From a bacterium (GTDB taxonomy: Bacteria; Desulfobacterota; Binatia; UBA12015): 6,815 bases of DNA. The DNA lies in the NCBI GenBank assembly GCA_029976905.1, contig JAPOLW010000200.1, positions 1 through 6,815 of the forward strand, read 5' to 3'. The position numbers and the translations under genes were made by a program. Positions 1 to 5,754 of this stretch are shown here, in pieces. How positions within the stretch are numbered: the first letter of the stretch is position 1; every line of letters begins with the position of its first letter. The notes beneath the pieces were generated by a model. It saw nothing but the letters and a program-made list of their open reading frames with translations. It did no database searches and was not told the DNA's origin.

Positions 1-2
1 AC

Positions 3-281
3 GATGTTGTTCAGGACGCCACGACGGTCGGGGCGAAGGAGGAAGCGTCCCTGAAAGCAACGCAGGAGGACGTGGTAGACGACCTATGGGTCGTGGAAGC
101 GGGCGTGTTTGGCCCCGCAAAAGAGAGCAGGGGGGCGCGACGGGTCGGCGGTGGTTGGTCTCGGCACGAAGAGAACCGTTGCAAGACCCAAGCCAGGGGC
201 TTGGCCCCCGAGAACACTACCCTGCGATCTGGGGTCGCAACCTGGCGTCTCGAACTCGCGCAACGAAACGCCAACCGTTGA
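3..281 (+). CDS. Possible C-terminal end of an unrecognised gene, cut by the left edge
   Basis: This frame is open from the left edge to a TGA at 279-281, about 92 codons, with no start required inside the window. The first 40 or so residues are acidic and soluble-looking (for example EEASLKATQEDVVDDLWVVE) and their codons end mostly in G or C, as in real genes of this window. The second half is Arg-rich and its codon use is less convincing. I recognise no domain. A second plus-strand frame (2-331) and a minus-strand frame (274-11) are also open, so GC-driven chance openness is a real alternative. The stop codon coincides with the first bases of repeat copy 1, so the tail may be altered sequence beyond an old junction. 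Confidence 0.25.
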   Translation, partial: DVVQDATTVGAKEEASLKATQEDVVDDLWVVEAGVFGPAKESRGARRVGGGWSRHEENRCKTQARGLAPENTTLRSGVATWRLELAQRNANR

Positions 282-315
282 AACTATTGGTTAAGGTAAG
301 GTTCCTGGTCGTTCT
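279..315 (+). repeat. Imperfect 37-nt direct repeat, copy 1
   Basis: The segment runs from TGAAAC to CGTTCT and matches 2307-2343 at 30 of 37 positions without gaps, in the same orientation. The best-conserved core is AAGGTAA, one variable base, then GTTCCTG. By hand estimate, a match this good is not expected by chance between two places in 6.8 kb. No transposase lies next to either copy, so what the repeat belongs to is unknown. It could be a REP-like dispersed element or the worn end of a small mobile element. Confidence 0.55.
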
Positions 316-318
316 ATT

Positions 319-340
319 CCCCGTCTTTTGAAGACGCGGG
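319..340 (+). other. Stem-loop just after repeat copy 1
   Basis: CGTCTT at 322-327 pairs with AAGACG at 331-336 across a 3-nt loop. CCC at 319-321 can extend the stem with GGG at 338-340 past one bulged C at 337, giving about nine pairs. No T-run follows (the next bases are TTGTCCCAG), so a classical intrinsic terminator is not supported. It may be a structured part of the repeat element, but copy 2 has no equivalent hairpin. Confidence 0.35.
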
Positions 341-597
341 TTGTCCCAGTGCGACCATGCGGACCGCCTCACATCGTTCGACCTCCGTAAAGGCCGAGGA
401 CGATGCGGGTGCGAGCACGGCGGGAAGCACCGCCAGAACCATCGCGAACGAAGGAGCAGACCGTTCCCACGTCATGCCCCGGAACGGACGCTCGTCGAAG
501 CCGACTCTGTCGCGCCGCCGCGCGCGCCCGCGAACGTCGCTGCGTCACCCCGCCGCCACTTGCGCGCGTCAGAAAGTCGACACGGTCGCCGGCGTCT
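341..597. other. Non-coding stretch upstream of the glycosyltransferase
   Basis: Several frames are open here, including an in-frame upward extension of the glycosyltransferase to 403, but the predicted peptides are Arg/Pro/Ala-rich with no domain character. No convincing -35/-10 pair or Shine-Dalgarno sequence stands out. I see nothing here that I can name beyond normal spacer sequence. Confidence 0.4.
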
Positions 598-2064
598 ATG
601 ATTCATATCCCCTCTGGCAGACGCCGCGCCCTGCCCCCGTCGGAGGTCGGGCTCCTGGCCGGCGCGTCGCTCCTCGCCCTGCTCCTTCGCGTCGCACTCC
701 TGCTCGGAACCTGGGACGCCCCCGGCGACGGACCCAGGCGGGCCATCGAGGCCTACCAGTGGTCCCGCCACCCATGGCTTCCGACGTCGGGGGTGTGGCC
801 GCCCGGCCTTCTCCTGCTCACCGGCCCCGCGAACTGGATCCTTCCGAGGCCTGACGTCGCGACCCGGCTTCTGAACGTCGCGCTCGGAACGCTGACCATC
901 CCGGCCCTCTACCTGCTGGCTCGTCGCGGCTTCGGAACCGCCTCCGCGGTCGTGGGAGCGTTCGCGCTGGCGGCGTGGCCGCTCCACATCGAGCTGAGTG
1001 CGAGCTCGCTGGCGGAAGCGCCGTTCCTCTTCGAGCTCCTCGGCGGACTTCTTCTCGTCGACGTGGCTCTGGACGGCCCGCGACGTCGTTGGGCTCTGGT
1101 CCCCGGCCTCGCGCTCGTCGTCTGGGCGTCGATGGCGCGTTACGAGGGATGGTGGTTCCTGCCGATCCTCCCTCTCTACATCCTGTGGCGCAGCAGGAGT
1201 CGGAGCGATGCCGCCGCGGCGGGCGCGGTGCTCGCCGCCTTCCCCCTCTCGTGGCTCGTCGGAAACGCCGCCGCGCTGGGCGATCCGATCGCGGGCCTGA
1301 CGGCCGCGGTCCACGGTGCCGCGGTCGACGGGGCCGACGCGATCGGTCCACTCGAGGCGGTCGGCCGATTGGCGACGGTGGGTGCGGGGGAGATCGGATG
1401 GCCACTGATCGCGATGATCCCCGTCGCGACCGCCGTCGCGATCCTTCGCGGTCGGGAGAGCTGCCCGGCCGGCGCACTGCTCCTCGCCATCTCTCTGACC
1501 TTCTGGGTCGGAATGCTGTGCGTCACATGCTTTCGCGATCACTCGCTACACTCGCGGTACCTGCTGCCCGGGCTCGTCCTCGCCCTGCCGATGCTGGTCC
1601 TTCCGTTCCGCGGCCGCGCGATCGCATCCTCCCCGTGGGTCCTCCTTGGACTGGTCCTGGCCACGCTCGCCTCCTTCGCCTCGACGGGCCGGTACGAGAC
1701 CCGCCGCTGGGTCACGGCCGAGCGACCGACGCACATGGAGGAGGTCGCGCGATGGATCTCTTCGGGCCCATGCCGGGATTCCTTCGTGGTGCTGACCGAC
1801 ATGGATTGGAAGGCCTCGTACCTCGCGATCTTCTGGCCCGAGGTCGCCGACCGCCGTGGGATCGTCTCCGAGTGGATCGAGGACGACGTGGTCGCCTTCC
1901 TCCTGCTCGAGCGAGCGCCCGCCCTGCTCGTGACCCGCGACGCCGATGTCGATCAGCGAGCCCGGATCGAGCGGGTTCTCGGTACGCGTCTCGATGCGGC
2001 TCCGCTCGCCTACCAGTCCGGTCCGACCAAGGTGCTCGACCTCTCGCAGCTGGTCCCGCGATAG
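598..2064 (+). CDS. GT-C-type integral membrane glycosyltransferase (ArnT/PMT-like)
   Basis: The predicted protein has 488 residues. Members of this superfamily use lipid-phosphate-linked sugars in the inner membrane and transfer them to lipids, glycans or proteins; the acceptor here cannot be told. Visible hallmarks are a first membrane helix at about residues 17-36, an acidic loop after it (TWDAPGDGPRR, D40/D44), the WPPG segment near 67-70, a helix around LLNVALGTLTIPALYLLARR (91-110), the family-like AWPLHIELSASSLAEAPF (126-143), ARYEGWWF (180-187), and HSRYLLPGLVL (318-328) in a late helix. About 8-10 hydrophobic segments precede a soluble C-terminal part of roughly 120 residues, whose role is unclear. 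The ATG at 598 was chosen because the extension to 403 (GTG-type region) gives only low-complexity Arg-rich sequence, although no clear Shine-Dalgarno precedes 598. The stop lies 19 bp from the stop of a convergent relic gene. The superfamily call is strong; the substrate is unknown. Confidence 0.85.
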   Translation: MIHIPSGRRRALPPSEVGLLAGASLLALLLRVALLLGTWDAPGDGPRRAIEAYQWSRHPWLPTSGVWPPGLLLLTGPANWILPRPDVATRLLNVALGTLTIPALYLLARRGFGTASAVVGAFALAAWPLHIELSASSLAEAPFLFELLGGLLLVDVALDGPRRRWALVPGLALVVWASMARYEGWWFLPILPLYILWRSRSRSDAAAAGAVLAAFPLSWLVGNAAALGDPIAGLTAAVHGAAVDGADAIGPLEAVGRLATVGAGEIGWPLIAMIPVATAVAILRGRESCPAGALLLAISLTFWVGMLCVTCFRDHSLHSRYLLPGLVLALPMLVLPFRGRAIASSPWVLLGLVLATLASFASTGRYETRRWVTAERPTHMEEVARWISSGPCRDSFVVLTDMDWKASYLAIFWPEVADRRGIVSEWIEDDVVAFLLLERAPALLVTRDADVDQRARIERVLGTRLDAAPLAYQSGPTKVLDLSQLVPR

Positions 2065-2083
2065 GCGTCGGGCTGCTCCCGCC

Positions 2084-2314
2084 TCACCGCCGGTACTGGA
2101 TCACGACCAGATCGCAGTCGCCGTACTGGCGACAGGCGGCACCGGCGAGAAGGGGGCGATCGCCCGCCGCCGCGGCGAGCGTGTGCGCACCGGTTCCATG
2201 CGCACCTCTGAACTCGAGCGGCTTGATCATCACGGTGCCGTTTTCGCCGAAGTCCGGGTCCGGCGCTCCGTCGGCGAGGAGGCTCTGGGAGGGGAGGGGG
2301 ATGGAATGAAACAC
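2084..2314 (-). pseudogene. C-terminal relic of a delta-60 repeat (beta-propeller-like) protein
   Basis: The minus-strand frame gives up to 76 residues. DPDFGENGTVMI matches the start of the delta-60 repeat (consensus roughly LDxSFGxxGxV). It is followed at the right distance by DRPLLAGAAC and by CDLVVIQYRR, which match the usual GKILVAG and FALARY parts. This is one repeat unit ending in a stop codon. Delta-60 proteins are usually long secreted proteins with many such units, yet here the match begins around residue 14 and nothing upstream continues it. The GTG at 2314 is only the first possible start, and the frame closes at a TGA about 17 codons further upstream. The upstream boundary falls beside and inside repeat copy 2. 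It is most simply the last repeat of a gene whose remainder was removed. A small intact one-repeat protein is possible but less likely. The family assignment is from pattern memory, not a search. Confidence 0.6.
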
Positions 2315-2343
2315 TTCGTCAAGGTAACGTTCCTGAGCGTTCT
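2307..2343 (+). repeat. Imperfect 37-nt direct repeat, copy 2
   Basis: This is the same-orientation partner of 279-315, with 30 of 37 bases identical. It overlaps the open upstream end of the delta-60 relic, which is where the homology of that relic fails. Together the two copies bracket about 2 kb containing the glycosyltransferase and the relic. The core here (AACG, 8 nt, CGTT) can form a small 4-bp hairpin; copy 1 has lost one side of it. Confidence 0.55.
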
Positions 2344-2363
2344 TCCCTCTTTTCCTTCTTTCT
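2339..2363 (+). other. Pyrimidine-only tract
   Basis: About 25 bases following repeat copy 2 consist almost entirely of C and T, with TTCC, CTTTT and CTTTCTC runs. It is the most biased short stretch of the window, and a purine-only strand lies opposite. It could be part of the repeat element or a loading site for an unwound structure. No function can be assigned from sequence. Confidence 0.35.
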
Positions 2364-2458
2364 CAATCGCTCGCTACCGGATCTGCGTCGGCCATGACCG
2401 GATGGGCGCCGGGCGCGGCGTACTCTTGTCGGGCGGACCGTGAGCCCGGGAAGACAGC

Positions 2459-2465
2459 AAGGGAG
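2459..2465 (+). promoter_or_regulatory. Ribosome binding site for the 28-codon ORF
   Basis: AAGGGAG lies 5 nt before the ATG at 2471. It is a better Shine-Dalgarno match than anything in front of the downstream sulfatase-fold gene, which suggests that a gene once began, or still begins, here. Confidence 0.45.
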
Positions 2466-2470
2466 ATTCC

Positions 2471-2557
2471 ATGGACACGAACGAGATGCTTGCCGCCTGG
2501 CTCACCGATCAACCCGTCCCGGGCTCGGCGACCCTCAGCCCCGGAAGGGTCTCATAA
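2471..2557 (+). CDS. 28-residue ORF, truncated gene start or leader peptide
   Basis: An ATG behind a good ribosome binding site opens a 28-codon frame (starts MDTNEMLAAWLTDQPVPGS) ending in TAA at 2555-2557. The next three bases are an ATG in the same frame, which continues into the sulfatase-fold protein. The peptide is soluble, has no signal sequence and looks like the beginning of an ordinary cytoplasmic protein. Two readings are possible. It may be the 5' stub of a gene whose rest was lost when the neighbouring sequence arrived, or a translated leader coupled to the downstream gene. I do not recognise a family. Confidence 0.35.
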   Translation: MDTNEMLAAWLTDQPVPGSATLSPGRVS

Positions 2558-2587
2558 ATGCGTGGGTTGGTGGGGGAAAGCGGCACA

Positions 2588-2593
2588 GAAGGG
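2588..2593 (+). promoter_or_regulatory. Likely ribosome binding site for the sulfatase-fold lipoprotein
   Basis: GAAGGG ends 9 nt before the ATG at 2603. It supports that start over the ATG at 2558, because only the shorter form begins directly with a normal n-region and lipoprotein signal. The match is moderate. Confidence 0.4.
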
Positions 2594-2602
2594 TATAGGG
2601 GC

Positions 2603-4117
2603 ATGAGAGCGAAGGTGAGTCGGCGGGAACTGCTTCGGCGCGCCCTCCCTTTGGTCCTGTTTGCTGTTCTCCTGTTGGGCTGCTGGCGGTCGGAGCCAGT
2701 GGGGAGCGGCTCTACGGAGCAGTCCGTGGTGGTGAATTCCAGCGAGACACGCAACGTGATCCTCGTGGTGCTCGATACGCTTCGGTCCGCGAACCTGTCC
2801 TACAATGGCTACCGCTGGGAGACGTCGCCCCGCCTCGATGACTTTGCAAGGCAGAGTGTCGTCTTCCGAAACGTGGCCTCCGTGGGGGGCAACACGACGA
2901 CGAGCATGGCGGGCTTGATGTCGGGCCGAACGCCCTTTCATCCGTTCGGGGATACCTGGGACCCGACGCACGCCCACGGCATGAAGCGCTTCTACACCCG
3001 GCCCGACGACAAGGGACTGCCGCCCAGTCTCTACACCCTGGCGGAGCGCTTTCGCGACGCGGGGTATCGCACGGCGGGCCTGGTGACCAACGTCAACGTC
3101 TCAAATGCCTTTCAGTTCCACCAGGGCTTCGATTCGTACGAGCTGATCCGTTCGGGGCGCAGGGCGGGTCGTGCGGGCACCGTCGTGGAGAAGGCGCGCG
3201 ACTTCCTCGATCGCCGCAAGCGCGGGGAGCGCTTCTTCTTGTACCTCCACTTCATGGACGTGCACGCACCCTACGATCCGCCATCAGGCTACAAGCGGTG
3301 CTTCGGCGAGGCGCGCCCGTTGCCGCCGGAGACCGGCGATAAATTCCGGGTCTGGGCGGATCGCGAGACGCCGCTGGCGCGCAGAAGGGCGCTCCTCGAG
3401 CGCATGACCTATCTCTACGACTGCGAGCTGCTCTATCTCGACACGCAGTTGGGCGTGCTCTTCGATCACGTCGACGCCTTGGGCCTGGGTGACTCTACGG
3501 TGGTGGCGGTCTTCTCGGACCACGGTGAGCAGTTCCTCGAGCATGGCGGCACCCTCCACCACGGCAGCCTCTACGAGGAAATCCTGGACGTACCCATGAT
3601 GGTCCGGGTGCCGGGCGTCGCTCCTTCGCCGGTGGATGCCATGGTGCGGAGCTTCGACCTGATGCCGACATTGCTCGAGCTAGCGGGGCTGAACCCTGCG
3701 AAGGATCCCCTCGACGCCGTCTCACTGCGGTCGCACTTCGGTCTGCCGCCCCTCGAGGAGCGGATGGAAGGAAACACCACGACGAGTCTGTCGACCTTTC
3801 CCAGGACTTGGAGCTTCAGAGAGGGCACCCACAAGCTCATCCGCACTCAAGCGAAAGGCAAAGACGCGTGGGAACTCTACGACCTGGCCACCGATCCGGG
3901 GGAGCAGAACAACCTCCACGCAAGCAGCGCCCACGCACCGCTGGCCGCCAGGCTGGAAAAGGGCATGCGCGCCGCCGCCTTGCGCATCACCCGTGGGCCC
4001 GCCGATCCGGCGAGTTCGGGCGTCGCCGCGCAGCCCGCCACCGTGGCGCCGGGGAGCAATGCCGAACTCGACGAAGACACGCGCGCCCAGCTCAAGGCGT
4101 TGGGCTACATCGAGTAG
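2603..4117 (+). CDS. Sulfatase/alkaline-phosphatase-fold lipoprotein with Thr at the nucleophile position
   Basis: The protein has 504 residues from the ATG at 2603 (519 from 2558). The N-terminus combines an SRRELLRR stretch resembling a twin-arginine motif, a hydrophobic core and a lipobox LLGC with Cys27, so it is probably an exported, lipid-anchored protein. Fold markers are VVLDTLR (metal-binding Asp58), the nucleophile loop GGNTTTSMAGLMSG (95-108), LHFMDVHAPYDPP (215-227, His221), FSDHGEQFLEHGG (304-316, Asp306/His307), THKLIR (409-414), WELYDLATDPGEQNNL (423-438) and the typical ending LKALGYIE. Aligned to the sulfatase signature C/S-x-P-S-R, this loop reads T-T-T-S-M. The residue that would become formylglycine is therefore Thr98. 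Thr is the nucleophile in phosphoethanolamine- and phosphoglycerol-transferase relatives, so phosphate-ester or phosphotransfer chemistry is as plausible as sulfatase activity. The substrate is unknown. It ends 2 bp from a convergent gene. Confidence 0.88.
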   Translation: MRAKVSRRELLRRALPLVLFAVLLLGCWRSEPVGSGSTEQSVVVNSSETRNVILVVLDTLRSANLSYNGYRWETSPRLDDFARQSVVFRNVASVGGNTTTSMAGLMSGRTPFHPFGDTWDPTHAHGMKRFYTRPDDKGLPPSLYTLAERFRDAGYRTAGLVTNVNVSNAFQFHQGFDSYELIRSGRRAGRAGTVVEKARDFLDRRKRGERFFLYLHFMDVHAPYDPPSGYKRCFGEARPLPPETGDKFRVWADRETPLARRRALLERMTYLYDCELLYLDTQLGVLFDHVDALGLGDSTVVAVFSDHGEQFLEHGGTLHHGSLYEEILDVPMMVRVPGVAPSPVDAMVRSFDLMPTLLELAGLNPAKDPLDAVSLRSHFGLPPLEERMEGNTTTSLSTFPRTWSFREGTHKLIRTQAKGKDAWELYDLATDPGEQNNLHASSAHAPLAARLEKGMRAAALRITRGPADPASSGVAAQPATVAPGSNAELDEDTRAQLKALGYIE

Positions 4118-4119
4118 CG

Positions 4120-4668
4120 CTAAGAAACTGTCTTCGGAGGGAGATTCCTCGGACCGCTGAGAGTAGACCGGGTCGGGCGGATAGGAATTTCGAAATCGTG
4201 GTGTACGCGCGCGTCGATCCGTTCCTGTGCGGTGAAGACAATCTCGAACGCATCAACCGAGGGATAGAACGCAAAGCCGTAGTCGTCGTAGTGGCGCAGC
4301 TCGGGCGCGACCACCACGCGGTCAACGGTTCCCACCACCGCGATCTGAGCGCCCACCTTGCCAAGGACTCGAAGCGCCTTGTCCTCGTAGCGGTCGCGGA
4401 TTTCCTCGGTGGTGACGTCGCTGTGTGGGCCGCCCACGGGATTCTCGAGATCTTCCCCGTTCGATAGAAGGTTGAGCAGGACGACCGGGCCTCTATACGG
4501 GCCCGTAAACAATCCACCCCAGCGTGCCGTATAGCGGTCGTCAAAAACCCGCGTCCTCGAGCGGTGCCACTTCTCCCGGATGAAGGTAGGAAATTCAAAG
4601 CACGTTTTTGCCCCGAACCTCGAGTCGCCTGGAGTCGCCACCGGGGACTGCGCCGGTGAGCCCGACAT
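4120..4668 (-). CDS. DUF1330-like small protein, possibly altered at both ends
   Basis: Read from the ATG at 4668 this gives 182 residues; a GTG at 4722 would add 18. The middle looks like the DUF1330 ferredoxin-like alpha-beta fold: GPVVLLNLLSN (60-70), RDRYEDKALRVLGKVGAQIA (91-110) leading into VVGTVDRVVV, and FYPSVDAFEIVFTAQERID (134-152). Proteins of this group have no agreed biochemical role. Homology seems to begin near FIREKW (29-34); the residues before it are Ser/Pro-rich, and neither start has a convincing ribosome binding site. The last 25 or so residues after ARVHH look unlike the usual ending. A second minus-strand frame (4780-4595), overlapping the N-terminal part, also gives protein-like sequence (for example GSTTTIYVGLTG), hinting at a frameshift. 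It is either a real diverged gene or an early-stage pseudogene. Confidence 0.55.
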   Translation of the reverse strand: MSGSPAQSPVATPGDSRFGAKTCFEFPTFIREKWHRSRTRVFDDRYTARWGGLFTGPYRGPVVLLNLLSNGEDLENPVGGPHSDVTTEEIRDRYEDKALRVLGKVGAQIAVVGTVDRVVVAPELRHYDDYGFAFYPSVDAFEIVFTAQERIDARVHHDFEIPIRPTRSTLSGPRNLPPKTVS

Positions 4669-4751
4669 AGATCGTTGTCGTAGATCCCGCTTTGGGATAC
4701 TCGTTTCGCACGGCAACTCCACGCTGCCTACGTGAGTCGAAACCCCCGGCT

Positions 4752-4757
4752 GGAGGT
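4752..4757 (+). promoter_or_regulatory. Strong ribosome binding site that fixes the FGE-like start
   Basis: GGAGGT lies 6 nt before the ATG at 4764 and is the best Shine-Dalgarno match in the window. It shows that translation begins at 4764, in the frame of the signal peptide, and not at the GTG at 4732 that is in frame with the rest of the gene. Confidence 0.7.
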
Positions 4758-4763
4758 AACCTC

Positions 4764-4871
4764 ATGCTCTGTTCGATCACCGTCGCCCTGGTTCTCTCGA
4801 TCGCAACGGCTACAAGAGCGCAGGCTGCCGACGAACGTCTCCGGAAATGTGGTGACGATCGATGGGCGTGA
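4764..4871 (+). CDS. Out-of-frame signal-peptide exon-like start of the FGE-like gene
   Basis: Reading from the well-placed ATG gives MLCSITVALVLSIATATRAQ followed by AAD, a textbook signal peptide with a probable cleavage after Ala21 (AQA/AD). The frame then stops at a TGA at 4869-4871 after 35 codons. The PEGA and FGE-like domains continue in the next frame. Removing one base near 4836 joins AQAADE directly to VSGNVVTIDGREVG, which is what an intact secreted PEGA protein should look like. Confidence 0.6.
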   Translation: MLCSITVALVLSIATATRAQAADERLRKCGDDRWA

Positions 4872-5754
4872 GGTGGGAGCGAGTGGCCCGCGAGGCTACG
4901 ATGTGGCGCTAGATGCGCATCGGGTCGAGATCCGCAAGAACGATCAACGGCTGGAACGTGAGGTGGTGGTTTCTGCCGGGCGTGTCGAGACGGTCCGGTT
5001 CCGGTTTGCGACGGCCAAGCCTGTGGCTGACATGGTGAGGGTTCCCGCGGGCTCGTTCTACATGGGCTGCAACGAGCGGATAGACAGTGAGTGCGTCGCT
5101 GGCGAGAAGCCCGTACGAACGATCGACGTGCCGGAGTTCCGGATCGACCGGACGGAGGTGACGGTACGGGCGCACGGGGACTGCGTGCGAGCGGGGCGCT
5201 GCTCCGCGGACGGGGTGACGATGCCTTACTACGGGGGGAAGAACCAGCCGAAGTATGCCGAGTACTGCAACTGGGGGAAGGGAGGCCGGGAGGAGCACCG
5301 GATGAACTGCGTGGACTGGTACCAGGCGCGGACGTACTGCGCGTGGCCGGGCCAGCGGTGGCCGAGCGAGGCGGAGTGGGAGAAGGCGGCGCGAGGTACG
5401 GACGGGCGGAAGTACCCCTGGGGGAATGGAGGCTACGGATCGAGCGGGCGTGTGGCGAACATCGCCGACGAGAGCGCGCGGCGCCTCTATCCGGGCTGGA
5501 CAGTGGCGTCGGGCTACGACGACGGGTGGGTGGGGACGGCGCCGGTGGGGAGCTTCCCTGGCGGGGCGTCGCCGTACGGGGCGCAAGACATGATGGGCAA
5601 TGTGTGGGAGTGGGTGGAGAGCGAGGTCGGTGATGGTCGCGGGATTCGCGGCGGCTCCTGGGTCAGCAAACCCAGGAACGCGCGTGCGTCGTACCGTCGC
5701 TGGTTCGTGCCGCGAAAGCGGTACTACCGCGTCGCGTTTCGTTGTGCCCAGTAG
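4764..5754 (+). CDS. Secreted PEGA + FGE/SUMF1-like protein, apparent frameshift after the signal peptide
   Basis: With the frameshift near 4836 repaired the protein would have 329 residues. The body is in the frame that is open from the GTG at 4732 to the TAG at 5752. After the signal peptide a short beta-rich segment (VSGNVVTIDG to VETVRFRF, about residues 25-80) fits a PEGA domain. The FGE-sulfatase (SUMF1) domain follows from about residue 90: VPAGSFYMGC, FRIDRTEVTV, NCVDWYQARTYCAW, WPSEAEWEKAARGTDGRKYP (then WGN), DMMGNVWEWVES, IRGGSW and a terminal RVAFRCA. True FGEs carry two cysteines just after GGS (Cys336 and Cys341 in the human enzyme). Here the aligned residues are Ser and Ala (GGSWVSKPRNARASYRR), so formylglycine formation is unlikely. 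Cys-rich loops early in the domain suggest disulfides. It is probably a binding or structural member of the fold. If the frameshift is genuine, the gene is a pseudogene or uses a recoding event; a sequencing error is the simplest alternative. Confidence 0.8.

Noticed and set aside
403..597. A 65-residue N-terminal extension of the glycosyltransferase.
   Set aside because: It is Arg/Ala/Pro-rich, would place a highly basic region before the first helix, and has no ribosome binding site.
472..1542. Long minus-strand ORF of 356 codons opposite the glycosyltransferase.
   Set aside because: The product is Arg/Glu/Gln-rich low-complexity sequence and overlaps a clear membrane protein; it is a shadow of GC-biased codons.
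975..2309. Plus-strand ORF of 444 codons overlapping the glycosyltransferase.
   Set aside because: It is Arg/Pro/Gly-rich with no domain; the glycosyltransferase frame has the helices and motifs.
2940..3790. The hexapeptide GNTTTS occurs twice in the sulfatase-fold protein (residues 96-101 and 390-395), suggesting an internal duplication.
   Set aside because: Flanking residues do not match, so it is most likely coincidence.
2460..4154. An 11-bp exact repeat, AGGGAGATTCC, at 2460-2470 and 4138-4148 flanking the sulfatase-fold gene, as if a target-site duplication.
   Set aside because: A few 11-bp matches are expected by chance in a window this long, and there are no inverted repeats or transposase.
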